Assembly (NCBI RefSeq): GCF_009707485.1
Contig: NZ_CP046121.1
Coordinates: forward strand, 2,294,001 to 2,358,000
From: Nostocoides sp. HKS02
GTDB taxonomy: Bacteria > Actinomycetota > Actinomycetes > Actinomycetales > Dermatophilaceae
DNA: 64,000 nucleotides
Reading direction: 5' to 3'
The translations under genes were made by a program, and so were the position numbers. Positions 35,012 to 44,943 of this stretch are shown one piece after another; the first letter of the stretch is position 1, and each line of letters opens with the position of its first letter. Under the pieces are notes generated by a model, which was not told the DNA's origin, made no database searches, and saw only the letters and a program-made list of their open reading frames with translations.

Positions 35012-35925
35012 TCACGGCGCCGACCCCGGCGGCGCCGACGCCGACGGCGCTGCACGACCGGGTGCTGGAGTGGTATGCCGGTCACGCCCGGGACCTGCCG
35101 TGGCGCAGACCGGACGCCTCGCCGTGGGGAATCTTCGTCTCCGAGGTCATGCTCCAGCAGACGCCGGTCGCGCGCGTCGAGCCCGTCTGGCGTGAGTGGA
35201 TGGCGCGCTGGCCCACCCCGGCTGACCTGGCCGCCGCACCTCCGGGCGAGGCGGTGCGCGCCTGGGGACGGCTGGGTTACCCGCGCCGCGCCCTGCGGCT
35301 GCACGCCGCAGCCGGGGCGATGACCAGCCGTCACCACGGGCGGGTCCCCGACACCGAAGCCGCGCTGCTCACCCTGCCGGGGGTGGGCGCCTACACCGCC
35401 GCCGCAGTGGCGACGTTTGCCTTCGGCGTGCGCACCACCGTCGTCGACACCAATGTGCGCCGCGTGCTCGCGAGGGTGGTCACCGGTGCGCAGTATCCCG
35501 CCGTCTCACCGACCAGGTCCGAGCTCGCCATGGCGCAGGAGCTGGTGCCGGACGACCCACCCCTGGCCTCGAGGTGGAGCGTCGCGGTCATGGAGCTCGG
35601 CGCCCTGGTCTGCACGGCACGCAGTCCGCGGTGTGCGGACTGTCCCGTCGCGCAGCTGTGCGCCTGGCGCGCGGCCGGCCACCCGGCATACACCGGGCCA
35701 CCCCGGCGCGGGCAGGCCTGGCACGGCACCGACCGCATGGTCCGTGGCGCGCTGCTCGCTGTCCTTCGGGCGAGTGACGAGCCCGTCGACGAGGTGGCCC
35801 TGCAGGACGTGGCCGCTGCCGCGGGGCAACGCGAGCGCTGCCTCGACTCGCTGGTGGCCGACGGGCTCGTGGAGCCGTTGTCGCACGGCAGGTACCGCCT
35901 GCCGGGGGGTCCGGAGGCGACCTGA
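35008..35925 (+). CDS. mutY: A/G-specific adenine DNA glycosylase MutY
   Basis: Removes adenine mispaired with 8-oxoguanine, 305 residues. The catalytic Glu is in [10 protein letters not shown], the helix-hairpin-helix is [15 protein letters not shown] and the catalytic Asp is in [10 protein letters not shown]. Four cysteines of the [4Fe-4S] cluster follow as [17 protein letters not shown] (C-x7-C-x2-C-x5-C as written). The C-terminal NUDT1-like domain is absent, as in other short actinobacterial MutY proteins. GTG at 35008 overlaps the disA stop. Confidence 0.95.
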   Translation: MITAPTPAAPTPTALHDRVLEWYAGHARDLPWRRPDASPWGIFVSEVMLQQTPVARVEPVWREWMARWPTPADLAAAPPGEAVRAWGRLGYPRRALRLHAAAGAMTSRHHGRVPDTEAALLTLPGVGAYTAAAVATFAFGVRTTVVDTNVRRVLARVVTGAQYPAVSPTRSELAMAQELVPDDPPLASRWSVAVMELGALVCTARSPRCADCPVAQLCAWRAAGHPAYTGPPRRGQAWHGTDRMVRGALLAVLRASDEPVDEVALQDVAAAAGQRERCLDSLVADGLVEPLSHGRYRLPGGPEAT

Positions 35926-37368
35926 TGCACCCGCCCGAGCCCCCGCCCAGCCCGGGCCCCCAGCCGGGGCGCGGCCGCCGCACGGCCTCGGCCGTGCGTC
36001 GGGGAGCGGCGCGAACCGGGCGGGTCGTCGGTCGCGGTGCGGTGACCGGAGCACGACTCGCAGGCCGGGGCGGGCGGGCCGGCGCGCGCCGGGCTCGGGC
36101 CTACACGCACTCCGCTGGCGCCGGCGAGAGTGGGCTGGCCCGCCTGGTCGAGCTGCACTTCGTCAACAGCGTCGGGGACGCAGCGCTCACGGTGAGCCTG
36201 GCGGGCACGATCTTCGCGATCCCGACCGACGAGGCACGCGGGCAGGTGGCGCAGTTCCTGCTCTTGACGATGGCGCCATTCGCCCTGCTGGCGCCGTTGA
36301 TCGGCCCGTTGCTCGACCGCTTCCGCCACGGCCGGAGATGGGCGATCGGCACCACCGTGGCGCTGCGCGCCTTCCTCTGCTGGGTGCTCGCGGGCGCGGT
36401 CGCCGACCACTCGGCCTGGCTTGTTCCCAGCAGCCTTGGGATGCCTGGTCGCGTCCAAGGCCTATGGCGTCACCCGCACGGCGGCGGTGCCTCGCCTGCT
36501 GCCGCCGGGGTTCAGTCTCGTCAACGCGAACTCGCGCAGCGCCCTCGCGGGCGTGGCGGGCATGGCCATCGGCGGCGGCCTGGCGGGGGCCGTGGCCAGG
36601 ATCGGGCCCGAGTGGTCATTGCGGCTCGCGTTCGCCATCTACGTCGTCGGAACGGTCCTCGCCATCCGGCTCCCCGGCCGGGTCGACTCCAACGCCGGTG
36701 AACGCCACCTCGACGACACCGCACCACTAGCGCCACCGGGCGGCGGCGGCGCGGCGTCCCCCGTGCGGCGCTGGCGCGACCGGATCGCCGCACTGCCCAA
36801 CGCCGTGCTCGTGTCGCAGTGCTGCGCCGTCGGCGCGCGGCTGCTCACCGGCTTCCTCACCCTCTTCATGGCGTTCCTCATGCGCGAGCACCCCATCCCC
36901 GGCTACAGCGGCACGCTGGTGCTCGCCCTCGTCGTGGGTGCCGCGGGTGCTGGCAACGCCTTGGGCACGGTGTTGGGCAATGCCCTGCGTCGCCGCCGTC
37001 CCGACGTCATCATCTCGGTCGCGCTGCTGTGCGACGTCGTGGCCGCCTGCGCCACCGCGGCCCTCTACTCCCTGGGCACCCTGCTGGTGCTCGGGCTCGT
37101 CGCCGGGTTGTCCGCGCAGCTGGTCACGCTCGGCACCCAGGCAGTGGTGCAGCGTGACATCGTCGAGGCGGTTCGCACTCGGGTGTTCGCCTGGTCCGAG
37201 ACCCTGCTCCAGACGGCGTGGGTGGTCGGTGGCGCGATCGGCATCTCGCTGCCGCTGGTGCCCCGTCTGGGGTTCGGGGTGATCGGCGGGTTGCTGCTGT
37301 TGGTGCTGCTGGCCTCCGTGCGCATCCGGGTGGCCGGGCGGCGCCGTGCGCGCGCCCACGCCCGCTAG
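35925..37368 (+). CDS. MFS transporter, frameshifted
   Basis: Major facilitator protein of about 480 residues when joined, with an unusual Pro/Arg/Gly-rich N-terminal extension (about 65 residues) before the first membrane segment. The first frame covers 35925 to about 36420 and ends in GAVADHSAWL; the second begins FPAALGCLVASKAYG, the family's VASKAYGVTRTAAVPRLLP stretch. Deleting one T at 36421-36422 (CTTGTTC to CTGTTC) joins them as SAWLFPAALG. ATG at 35925 shares a base with the mutY stop. Substrate unknown. The break is probably a sequence error. Confidence 0.82.
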
Positions 37369-37450
37369 CCCCACCCACCGAGCCGCGCCGGCCGAGCCGC
37401 CGGCCGCGCTGGCCGAGCTGGCCGAGCCGCGCCGCGCCGAGCGCTGGTCG
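37369..37450. other. Convergent intergenic spacer rich in GCCGAGC units
   Basis: An 80-bp gap between two convergent genes consists almost wholly of G and C, with repeated ggccgag and gccgcgcc units. I see no open frame or clean terminator; it may fold and end both transcripts. Confidence 0.5.
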
Positions 37451-37912
37451 TCAGAGCGTGCGCAGCATCCGGGTGTTGCCCAAGGTGTTGGGCTTGACGC
37501 GCTCGAGGTCGAGGAACTCGGCCACGCCCTCGTCGTAGGACCGCACGAGCTCGGCATACACCTCGGGCTCGACGGCCTGCCCCTCGATCGGCGCAAACCC
37601 GTGGCGGGTGAAGAACTCGACCTCGAACGTCAGGCAGAACAGCCGGCTGACCCCGAGCGTGCGGGCGTCGTCCATGAGCGCGGTCAGCAGCGCGGACCCG
37701 ACACCGCGGCCGTGGGCGGCAGCGTCGACGGCCAGGGTGCGGATCTCGGCCAGGTCCTCCCACATGACGTGCAGGGCCCCGCACCCGACCACGACTCCGT
37801 CGAGCTCGGCGACGCGGAACTGCTGCACCGCCTCGTAGTAGGTCACCGCGTCCTTGGACACGAGCACGCGCGCCGCGGCCAGCGGCTGGACCAGCTGCCG
37901 GATCGCGCGCAC
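37451..37912 (-). CDS. Amino-acid N-acetyltransferase (ArgA-like GNAT)
   Basis: GNAT protein resembling the short actinobacterial N-acetylglutamate synthase (Rv2747 type), about 153 residues. Acetyl-CoA motif: IRTLAVDAAAHGRGVGSALL; C-terminal part FFTRHGFAPIEGQAVEPEVY and SYDEGVAEFLDLERVKPNTLGN match the family. It would acetylate glutamate or a similar amino acid at the start of arginine synthesis. GTG at 37912 is the first usable start, but homologues begin about eight residues earlier, which here would need a CTG codon. Confidence 0.87.
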   Translation of the reverse strand: MRAIRQLVQPLAAARVLVSKDAVTYYEAVQQFRVAELDGVVVGCGALHVMWEDLAEIRTLAVDAAAHGRGVGSALLTALMDDARTLGVSRLFCLTFEVEFFTRHGFAPIEGQAVEPEVYAELVRSYDEGVAEFLDLERVKPNTLGNTRMLRTL

Positions 37913-37950
37913 GTCCGTGGTCCGGGCCGACCGGACCAGCAGCTCCCCCC

Positions 37951-39104
37951 TCAGCCAAGCCGCCCGTCCTTGATGTCGGCGAAGACCCGCGAGGCGCCGG
38001 GCGAGAGCAGCACCACGGACTGACCCGCGCGATCGGCCGGCGTGCCCGGGACGACCGTGCTGCGGAACTGGTTGGGGAAGGTCCGGAACGCCATCGACGA
38101 CAGCGTGAGGACCTGCTCCGCACTCAGGCTGCTCTGGACGTACGGGCTGAACCGGGTGAGGTAGACCGGGATGGCACGTGGTCCCGCGGCGCGCGCCATG
38201 GCGGCAGCGGCCCGGATGATGAGCCCCTGGTTGGCCGAGCGCCCGAAGTCACCGCCTGCCACGGTGTGCCGGGCCCGGGCGAAGTTGAGCGCGCGGAACC
38301 CGTTGAGCAGGTTGGCTCCCTTGGTGACGAGGTTGTCGCCCAGGGTGCCCTTGACCGTGATGGGCGCGTTGAACCGCAGCCCACCGATGGCGTCCACCGA
38401 GGACTGGAACCCGCTGAACCCGGTCAACACGTACCCCTCGACCGGCACGCCACTCAGCGAGGTCACGGTCTCCTGGAGCTTCGCGGGGCCACCGAGTGAG
38501 AGCGCCGAGTTGATCTTGCCGACGCCACCGATCGCGAGCGGCACCCACGAGTCGCGCGGGATACCGACGACGCCACCGGCCCCGTGGCCGTTGAACGCGA
38601 CGATGTGCAGGCTGTCACCGCGGGCGCGGCCCGGGTCCTCCCGGGCCGGGCGTCGGAGCCGACGACGAGCACCCGCCGCACCCCGGTCGGGGTGGGGGCG
38701 ACGTGCATCGACGGCCACCAGCCGCCCACAATCCGCCAGTGCGGGGCCTTGACCAGCAAGGTGACGTCCTTGCCCATGGTGACCACGGCGACCGGGGTCT
38801 TCTGCCACCTGCCGACGCTGCCGACCGTGTCGACCTGGCCGGTCAGCGGCTTGCGAGCCAGCAGCGGCTTGACCACCCCGGGGCTGGCCGCAACACTGCC
38901 GCCGCGGTACAGCGCCTTGATGACCGCGAGCAGGTCCGGTGGGAGCCCCTTGCCCGTGACGCTCGGCGCGGTCGCCGACGGGGCGGGTGTGGTGGGGCGT
39001 GCTGGGGTCTTGGTCTTGGTGCTGCTCGAGCACCCCGCCGCCACGATGGGCGCAGCGAGGAGTCCGCTCAGCAGGGGTCGTCGGGGCAGCTTCGGCAGAT
39101 CCAC
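37951..39104 (-). CDS. LytR/CpsA/Psr (LCP) family lipoprotein, frameshifted
   Basis: LCP enzymes attach wall polymers to peptidoglycan from lipid-linked precursors. The LCP core is visible: RRVLVVGSDARPG in the first frame, then in the second DSLHIVAFNGHGAGGVVGIPRDSWVPL, with the conserved Arg/Asp residues, and VDAIGGLRFNAPI. The frames meet at a C run (38640-38642); adding one base restores SDARPGEDPGRARGDSLHI. The start GTG 39104 leads into a lipoprotein signal (lipobox VAAGC), unlike the usual membrane-anchor form. Joined length about 385 residues. Confidence 0.82.
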
Positions 39105-39130
39105 GGCCCCTAGAGTACGTGCCCCGGTCA

Positions 39131-39170
39131 GACAGGTATGCCGCGCGGTCACCCGCGCGGCATACCTGTC
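39131..39170. terminator. Perfect 18-bp hairpin between clpC and the LCP gene
   Basis: 39131-39148 pairs without mismatch with 39153-39170 around a four-base loop. It follows the clpC stop and precedes the LCP start on the same strand, so it is well placed to end the clpC message. Each arm contains one GTATGCCG word. Confidence 0.75.
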
Positions 39171-39184
39171 TGTGTGGTGCGGCG

Positions 39185-41698
39185 TCAGTCGCTGCTGTCG
39201 CCCACGGTCTCGATCACGGGGAGCTCGATGCTGCCCGGGTGGGGAGTACCCACGAAGGTGAACACCGCGGCCTTGCCCTCGCCCTCGGCGTTGACGAGCA
39301 CCAGCTCGCCAGCCTTGAGCTCGCCGTAGAGGATCTTCTCCGAGAGCACGTCCTCGATCTCGCGCTGGATGGTCCGACGCAGCGGACGGGCGCCCAGCAC
39401 GGGGTCGTAGCCCTTCTTGGCCAGGACGTTCTTGGCCTCGACGGTGAGCTCGATGCCCATGTCCTTGTCCTTGAGCCGCTTGTCGAGCTTGGCGATCTCG
39501 AGGTCGACGATCTGGACGATCTCGTCCTGCGTGAGCTGCGGGAAGACGATCGTGTCGTCGACCCGGTTGAGGAACTCGGGACGGAAGTGCTGCTTGAGCT
39601 CGTCGACGACCTTGTTCTTCATGCGGTCGTAGTCGCTGCGGGTGTCGGGCCCGGCGGTGAAGCCGAGCGAGCCCTTGGAGATGTCCCGCGTGCCGAGGTT
39701 GGTCGTCATGATGATGACGGTGTTCTTGAAGTCGACCATCCGGCCCTGGGAGTCGGTGAGGCGGCCGTCCTCGAGCACCTGCAACAGGGTGTTGAAGATG
39801 TCGGGGTGGGCCTTCTCCACCTCGTCGAAGAGCACCACGGAGAACGGCTTGCGGCGGACCTTCTCGGTGAGCTGGCCGCCCTCTTCGTAGCCGACGTAGC
39901 CGGGGGGCGAGCCGAACAGCCGCGAGACGGTGTGCTTCTCGGAGTACTCGGACATGTCGAGCTGGATCAGGCTGTCCTGGTCGCCGAAGAGGAACTCCGC
40001 GAGCGTCTTGGCCAGCTCGGTCTTACCGACGCCGGTCGGGCCGGCGAAGATGAACGAGCCACCGGGCCGGCGCGGGTCCTTCAGCCCGGCACGAGTGCGG
40101 CGGATCGCCTGGGCGAGCGCCTTGATGGCGTCGTCCATGCCGACGATGCGCTTGTGCAGCTCGTCCTCCATGTGGAGCAGCCGGCTGGACTCCTCCTCGG
40201 TGAGCTTGAAGACCGGGATGCCGGTGCTGGCGGCGAGGACCTCGGCGATGAGCTCCTCATCGACCTCGGCCACGACGTCCATGTCGCCGGACTTCCATTG
40301 CGACTCGCGCTCGGCCTTCTGCGCGAGCAGCTTCTTCTCGTTGTCGCGCAGGTGGGCGGCCTTCTCGAAGTCCTGGCCGTCGATGGCCGACTCCTTCTCC
40401 AGGCGCACCGCGGCGATCTTCTCGTCGAACTCACGCAGGTCCGGCGGAGCGGTCATGCGCCGGATGCGCAACCGCGCGCCCGCCTCGTCGATGAGGTCGA
40501 TGGCCTTGTCGGGCAGGAACCGGTCGTTGATGTAGCGGTCGGCCAGGTTGGCCGCGCTCACCAGCGCACCGTCGGTGATGGACACCCGGTGGTGCGCCTC
40601 GTACCGGTCACGCAGACCCTTGAGGATCTCGATCGCGTGGCTGAGGGTCGGCTCGGCGACCTGGATCGGCTGGAACCGGCGCTCGAGGGCTGAGTCCTTC
40701 TCGATGTGCTTGCGGTACTCGTCGAGGGTCGTCGCACCAATGGTCTGCAGCTCGCCACGGGCCAGCATGGGCTTGAGGATGCTGGCGGCGTCGATCGCGC
40801 CCTCGGCGGCACCCGCACCCACCAGGGTGTGGATCTCGTCGATGAACAGGATGATGTCGCCGCGGGTGCGGATCTCCTTGAGGACCTTCTTCAGGCGCTC
40901 CTCGAAGTCGCCCCGGTACCGGCTGCCCGCCACGAGCGCCCCGAGGTCGAGCGTGTAGAGCTGCTTGTCCTTGAGGGTCTCGGGCACCTCACCCTTGACG
41001 ATGTCCTGGGCCAGGCCCTCGACGACCGCCGTCTTGCCGACACCGGGCTCGCCGATGAGGACCGGGTTGTTCTTCGTGCGGCGGGACAGCACCTGCATGA
41101 CCCGCTCGATCTCTTTCTCACGTCCGATGACCGGGTCGAGCTTGCCCTCACGGGCGGCCTGGGTGAGGTTGCGACCGAACTGGTCGAGGACCAGCGACCC
41201 GGCGGGAGTGCCCTCCTGCTGGACGCCGGCACCGACACCCGCGGTCTGGCCCTCCTTGCCCTGGTAGCCAGAGATGAGCTGGATGACCTGCTGGCGCACT
41301 CGGTTGAGGTCGGCACCCAGCTTCACGAGGACCTGGGCGGCGACGCCCTCGCCCTCGCGGATCAGGCCGAGCAGGATGTGCTCGGTGCCGATGTAGTTGT
41401 GGCCGAGCTGCAGCGCCTCGCGCAGGCTCAGCTCGAGGACCTTCTTCGCGCGGGGCGTGAAGGGGATGTGGCCGCTGGGCGCCTGCTGGCCCTGGCCGAT
41501 GATTTCCTGGACCTGCTCGCGGACTGACTCCAACGAGATGCCGAGGCTCTCGAGAGCCTTGGAGGCGACGCCTTCACCTTCGTGGATGAGGCCGAGCAGG
41601 ATGTGCTCTGTCCCGATGTAGTTGTGGTTGAGCATGCGCGCTTCCTCCTGCGCAAGCACGACCACCCGACGGGCTCGGTCGGTGAACCGCTCAAACAT
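39185..41698 (-). CDS. clpC: ATP-dependent Clp protease ATP-binding subunit ClpC
   Basis: HSP100 unfoldase that feeds ClpP and acts in protein quality control, 837 residues. N-terminal double Clp repeat (1-145), first AAA+ module with [18 protein letters not shown]-like coiled middle domain ([19 protein letters not shown] in part), second AAA+ module with [12 protein letters not shown], and the ClpP loop region. ATG at 41698 starts [20 protein letters not shown]. The 216-bp region upstream has a GGCGTACGCC palindrome at 41755-41764 but no site I can assign to ClgR or HspR. Confidence 0.97.
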   Translation of the reverse strand: MFERFTDRARRVVVLAQEEARMLNHNYIGTEHILLGLIHEGEGVASKALESLGISLESVREQVQEIIGQGQQAPSGHIPFTPRAKKVLELSLREALQLGHNYIGTEHILLGLIREGEGVAAQVLVKLGADLNRVRQQVIQLISGYQGKEGQTAGVGAGVQQEGTPAGSLVLDQFGRNLTQAAREGKLDPVIGREKEIERVMQVLSRRTKNNPVLIGEPGVGKTAVVEGLAQDIVKGEVPETLKDKQLYTLDLGALVAGSRYRGDFEERLKKVLKEIRTRGDIILFIDEIHTLVGAGAAEGAIDAASILKPMLARGELQTIGATTLDEYRKHIEKDSALERRFQPIQVAEPTLSHAIEILKGLRDRYEAHHRVSITDGALVSAANLADRYINDRFLPDKAIDLIDEAGARLRIRRMTAPPDLREFDEKIAAVRLEKESAIDGQDFEKAAHLRDNEKKLLAQKAERESQWKSGDMDVVAEVDEELIAEVLAASTGIPVFKLTEEESSRLLHMEDELHKRIVGMDDAIKALAQAIRRTRAGLKDPRRPGGSFIFAGPTGVGKTELAKTLAEFLFGDQDSLIQLDMSEYSEKHTVSRLFGSPPGYVGYEEGGQLTEKVRRKPFSVVLFDEVEKAHPDIFNTLLQVLEDGRLTDSQGRMVDFKNTVIIMTTNLGTRDISKGSLGFTAGPDTRSDYDRMKNKVVDELKQHFRPEFLNRVDDTIVFPQLTQDEIVQIVDLEIAKLDKRLKDKDMGIELTVEAKNVLAKKGYDPVLGARPLRRTIQREIEDVLSEKILYGELKAGELVLVNAEGEGKAAVFTFVGTPHPGSIELPVIETVGDSSD

Positions 41699-41914
41699 CT
41701 CTTCTGCTCCTGCCTATCGAGATCACCTCGATGCTATCCGTGCTGGCTGACCGCGGCGTACGCCTTTCGCCGACCGATACTCGATCGGGACGAACGGACG
41801 CGGTCGTCGGCAGTCGCCGTCGGCCAGTCACCGTGCGCAACGCGGGGGGCGCGCACCCTGTTCCCGGACCTGAGCGCGGTCGGCTCATGTTCGCCGTGGG
41901 CGGACGGCATACGG

Positions 41915-42427
41915 TCACGCCGCGGGACCCTTCTTGCGGACCTCGTCGACGCGCGCCATGGCCTCGCGCAGCTCGCCGAGCCAGGTGTCGGACTTCTCGC
42001 CCACGAGCTTGACGCACCACGCGAGCGCATCCGCGCGGGAGCGGGCGACCCCGGCGTCGACCAAGGTGTCGAGGACCCGGCGCTCCGGCTGGCGCAGGCG
42101 GGTCATGACCGGGGCGGCGAGGTGGGTGAAGAGGTGCTCATGCTCGCCCACCTTCACGGCCCAGGACACCTTCCGGCCGCTGAGGTGCTCGAGCTCGCGG
42201 GCGATCTCGATGCGGCGGTCGCGGGTCTCCTCGCGGAAGGTCTTGGCTCGGCCACGCGCCGCGAGCGCCCGCTCGGTGTCGTCGGCATCCTCGGCCAGGT
42301 CGGGCGCTGCGAGGGTGCCCGTGATGATGAGCTCGTCGCGGTCACGACTGACCTCGACGGGGCCGGTGAACCAGTCTTCAGGGAGGCGGCCGGCCAGCCA
42401 CGCCTCTGCTGTTGTTCGTGCTGTCAT
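41915..42427 (-). CDS. Conserved actinobacterial protein of unknown function
   Basis: A soluble 170-residue protein that I do not recognise by family name. It starts TARTTAEAWLAGRLPEDWFTG, with an acidic-basic middle (AEDADDTERALAARGRAKTF) and a C-terminal half RVLDTLVDAGVARSRADALAWCVKLVGE and WLGELREAMARVDEVRK that looks helical, with a ribbon-helix-helix flavour. No membrane segment, signal or cysteine pattern is present. The start could be ATG 42427 or ATG 42451. A perfect 14-bp palindrome lies immediately before ATG 42427. Confidence 0.8.
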   Translation of the reverse strand: MTARTTAEAWLAGRLPEDWFTGPVEVSRDRDELIITGTLAAPDLAEDADDTERALAARGRAKTFREETRDRRIEIARELEHLSGRKVSWAVKVGEHEHLFTHLAAPVMTRLRQPERRVLDTLVDAGVARSRADALAWCVKLVGEKSDTWLGELREAMARVDEVRKKGPAA

Positions 42428-42441
42428 GTAATCATGATTAC
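42428..42441. promoter_or_regulatory. Perfect 14-bp palindrome at the start of the unknown gene
   Basis: GTAATCATGATTAC is its own complement and directly abuts the ATG at 42427, in an A+T-rich patch. It could be an operator, and TAATCA followed by seven bases and ATG would also fit a leaderless -10. Confidence 0.5.
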
Positions 42442-42494
42442 TTACTGCCATGGCTCGCGCCAGAGTCGTCCGCTCACGGCGAAACGGGGCCGTC

Positions 42495-43763
42495 TCAGCG
42501 CAGGTCGTTGATCCGCTTGGCCTTGCCGAGCGAGCGCTCGAGGCGGTGCGGCTCGAGCACCTCGACCCGCACGGTGACGCCGATCCGGTCTTTGACCCGG
42601 CGTTCGAGCCTGCGACCGAGCTCGGGGCCGTCGGTGGCCGCCGCCCCCTCGGCACGCTCCACCTGCACGGTGAGCTCGTCGAGGCGGCCGGGCCGGGTGA
42701 GGACGCAGAGGTAGTGCGGGCTCAGCCCCTCGATGGCGAGCAGCTGCTCCTCGATCTGCGAGGGGAACACGTTGACGCCCCGGACGATCATCATGTCGTC
42801 GGTGCGCCCGGTCACCTTGGCCATCCGCCGGAACTGCGGGTATGCCGTGCCCGGCAGCAAGGTGGTGAGGTCCCGGGTGCGATACCGCACCACCGGCATG
42901 GCCTGCTTGGTCAGGGACGTGAACACCAGCTCGCCCTCCTGCCCGTCGGGCAGCACCTCCCCGGTGATCGGGTCCACCACCTCGGGGTAGAAGTGGTCCT
43001 CCCAGACGTGCAGCCCGTCCTGGGTCTCGCCGGACTCCTGGCTCACCCCGGGCCCCATCACCTCGGACAACCCGTAGATGTCGACCGCCCTGAGGTTGCT
43101 GCGCCGTTGGACCTCCGCGCGCATCTGTTCGGTCCACGGCTCGGCCCCGAAGATCCCGATCTCGAGCGAGGTCTCCTTGGGGTCGACACCCTGGGCCTCC
43201 ATCTGGTCGAGGATCGACAGGAAGTACGAAGGGGTCACCATGATGATCCGCGGCCCGAAGTCGAGGATGAGCTGCACCTGTCGTTCGGTCATGCCCCCGC
43301 TGATCGGGACCACGGTGCAGCCGAGGCGCTCGGCTCCGTAGTGCGCCCCCAACCCGCCGGTGAACAGGCCGTAGCCGTAGACCACGTGGAGCAGGTCGCC
43401 CGGCCTGCCCCCGGCTGCCTCGATGGACCGCGCCATCACCTCGGCCCAGGTGTCGATGTCGTCCCTGGTGTAGCCCACGACGGTGGGCCTGCCCGTCGTG
43501 CCGCTGGACGCGTGGATCCGAGCCACCTGCTCGCGGGGCACCGCGAACATCCCGAAGGGGTAGTTCGCCCGCAGGTCGGCCTTGGCCGTGAACGGGAAGC
43601 GCGCGAGGTCGCCCAGGTCCCGCAGGTCATCCGGCCGGACCCCGGCCTCGTCGAACGCTCGCCGGTAGTGCGGCACGTTGTCGTACGCGTGCCCCAGGCT
43701 CCATCGCAACCGCTCCAGCTGGAGGGCGCGCAGGTCTTCGACAGTGGAGACGACGCTGGCCAT
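42495..43763 (-). CDS. paaK: Phenylacetate-CoA ligase PaaK
   Basis: AMP-forming CoA ligase that activates phenylacetate (or a similar aryl acid), 422 residues. The AMP-binding motif is SSGTTGRPTVVGYT, and the PaaK-type blocks PFTAKADLRANYPFGMFAVP (partly shown), YGLFTGGLGAHYGAE and GVNVFPSQIEEQLLAIEG are present. ATG at 43763. No other paa gene is near, so this is an isolated ligase whose role may lie outside the phenylacetate pathway. Confidence 0.94.
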   Translation of the reverse strand: MASVVSTVEDLRALQLERLRWSLGHAYDNVPHYRRAFDEAGVRPDDLRDLGDLARFPFTAKADLRANYPFGMFAVPREQVARIHASSGTTGRPTVVGYTRDDIDTWAEVMARSIEAAGGRPGDLLHVVYGYGLFTGGLGAHYGAERLGCTVVPISGGMTERQVQLILDFGPRIIMVTPSYFLSILDQMEAQGVDPKETSLEIGIFGAEPWTEQMRAEVQRRSNLRAVDIYGLSEVMGPGVSQESGETQDGLHVWEDHFYPEVVDPITGEVLPDGQEGELVFTSLTKQAMPVVRYRTRDLTTLLPGTAYPQFRRMAKVTGRTDDMMIVRGVNVFPSQIEEQLLAIEGLSPHYLCVLTRPGRLDELTVQVERAEGAAATDGPELGRRLERRVKDRIGVTVRVEVLEPHRLERSLGKAKRINDLR

Positions 43764-43792
43764 GACCCCAATCTAGGACCGAGGGTGAGGCG

Positions 43793-43840
43793 AAGGATCG
43801 TGCAGCCCGGTCAGGGTCCTGACCCTGACAACCCTTCACG
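43793..43840. repeat. Palindromic element, copy 1, at the 3' end of the AbiEi/DUF559-like gene
   Basis: Begins AAGGATCGTGCAG and contains GTCAGGGTC-CT-GACCCTGAC as an inner perfect repeat, with imperfect outer arms (about 16 of 22 positions pair). It overlaps the stop codon of the AbiEi-like gene. A related copy lies on the other side of the gene. Confidence 0.75.
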
Positions 43841-44810
43841 CTGACGCGCTCACCGGGCATCCGGGCCGTCGGCAGGGCCTGAGCCGACCTCGCCAGCCGC
43901 GGCCACCCAGGATCTGGCCCACCTCCACCGCGGTCGTGCACGGGGAGAGCGCGACATCAGGCCAGAACACCCGGGTGGTGACCTGCGCGGTCGTCAGGAG
44001 CTGGCGGTCGCGACGACCGTCGCGGACGCGATCGCTCCATCGCTCGTGCCCCAGACGCCCGTCGACCTCGACGATCAGCCCGAACTCCTCGTAGCTGGTG
44101 TCGTGGTAGCGCCGTTGCCCTTCGTCCGACGGCCCCTGCCGCACGCCTCGGGGCAGCCCGTGCGCAGACTCGACATCGCGGATATACAGGAGCTCTGCAC
44201 CGCTCTGGCCGCCTTCGTCAACGTCCGCCAGAGCGGCGTTCAGCAGACGACGATGTCGGTGGCGAGCCCGCGCGGCCAGCTCTCCACGCAGCTCCCCGAC
44301 GGTGACAGCCTCGCGTTGGACGCTTCGAGCCACGACCGCGAGCGCATCGGTGGCCTGGCTCTGGTCAGCCAGGTCGAGCACCGTTGCCGCGACCGTGGTG
44401 CGCCACGGATAGGCGCGATCATCCACGAGCCGGTCGAAGTGGCGCGATCGCGTGACGGTCACTCCCTCGGGTGCGGTGACGTACCGCGACGCCGGGACGA
44501 CGAGCTCGACCGTCGTGGGCGGCCGCGACTCCAGCCCCCAGAGGTATGCCGCGCTGGAGCCACGCAGCGCGGCATCCGCTGCCTGCGCGGTCGAGAGGAC
44601 GCGCAACAAGGCCGCCACACCCCGCACCAGCCAGTCGGCCCGGCCGGGCTTGGTGAGGTAGACGCCATCGTGGATCCGCACCCAGCGACCGGAGCTGACC
44701 CGCCACGCGATGAGCTCGTCGCCGGCGCCGGCCCGAAGGCACTGCGCGCGACTGAGCAGGTCGGCCTGGCTCTCGGCCGCACGCCGCAGCTCCCCCCAGT
44801 TGATCGGCAT
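43836..44810 (-). CDS. AbiEi antitoxin-domain / DUF559 (Vsr-like nuclease fold) protein
   Basis: A 324-residue protein. The N-terminal third resembles the winged-helix domain of type IV toxin-antitoxin AbiEi proteins (LLSRAQCLRAGAGDELIAWRV in part, then IHDGVYLT). The C-terminal third resembles the DUF559/Vsr endonuclease fold: FGLIVEVDGRLGHERWSDRV with Glu, Asp and His in nuclease-like positions, then DRQLLTTAQVTTRVFWPDV. No AbiEii-like toxin gene adjoins. ATG at 44810. The gene is bracketed by related palindromes. Activity unproven; the family is often multicopy in actinobacteria. Confidence 0.83.
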   Translation of the reverse strand: MPINWGELRRAAESQADLLSRAQCLRAGAGDELIAWRVSSGRWVRIHDGVYLTKPGRADWLVRGVAALLRVLSTAQAADAALRGSSAAYLWGLESRPPTTVELVVPASRYVTAPEGVTVTRSRHFDRLVDDRAYPWRTTVAATVLDLADQSQATDALAVVARSVQREAVTVGELRGELAARARHRHRRLLNAALADVDEGGQSGAELLYIRDVESAHGLPRGVRQGPSDEGQRRYHDTSYEEFGLIVEVDGRLGHERWSDRVRDGRRDRQLLTTAQVTTRVFWPDVALSPCTTAVEVGQILGGRGWRGRLRPCRRPGCPVSASA

Positions 44811-44868
44811 ACCCCATGGTGCCTAGCCCCCGACCCCCGAGGCCGACGTCATCCACAGGGGCCCGCGC

Positions 44869-44920
44869 CAAGGATCGTGCAGGTGTTCAGGGTCTGGACC
44901 CTGAACACCCTGCACGATGG
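44869..44920. repeat. Palindromic element, copy 2, upstream of the AbiEi/DUF559-like gene
   Basis: Starts CAAGGATCGTGCAG like copy 1. The arms ATCGTGCAGGTGTTCAGGGTC-type (left, 21 bases) and its complement (right, 22 bases) pair throughout apart from one extra C, around a TG centre. It stands between the AbiEi-like start and the nei stop. Confidence 0.8.
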
Positions 44921-44943
44921 CTCAGAGTCAGCCACTGCCGCCG

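Noticed and set aside
38987..40693. 568-codon plus-strand frame across clpC
   Set aside because: Antisense to a strongly conserved gene, Val/Leu/Asp-rich, no recognisable domain.
44811..44943. Mobile element (insertion sequence) around the AbiEi-like gene
   Set aside because: No transposase and no target-site duplication could be seen; only the palindromes remain, which I report separately.
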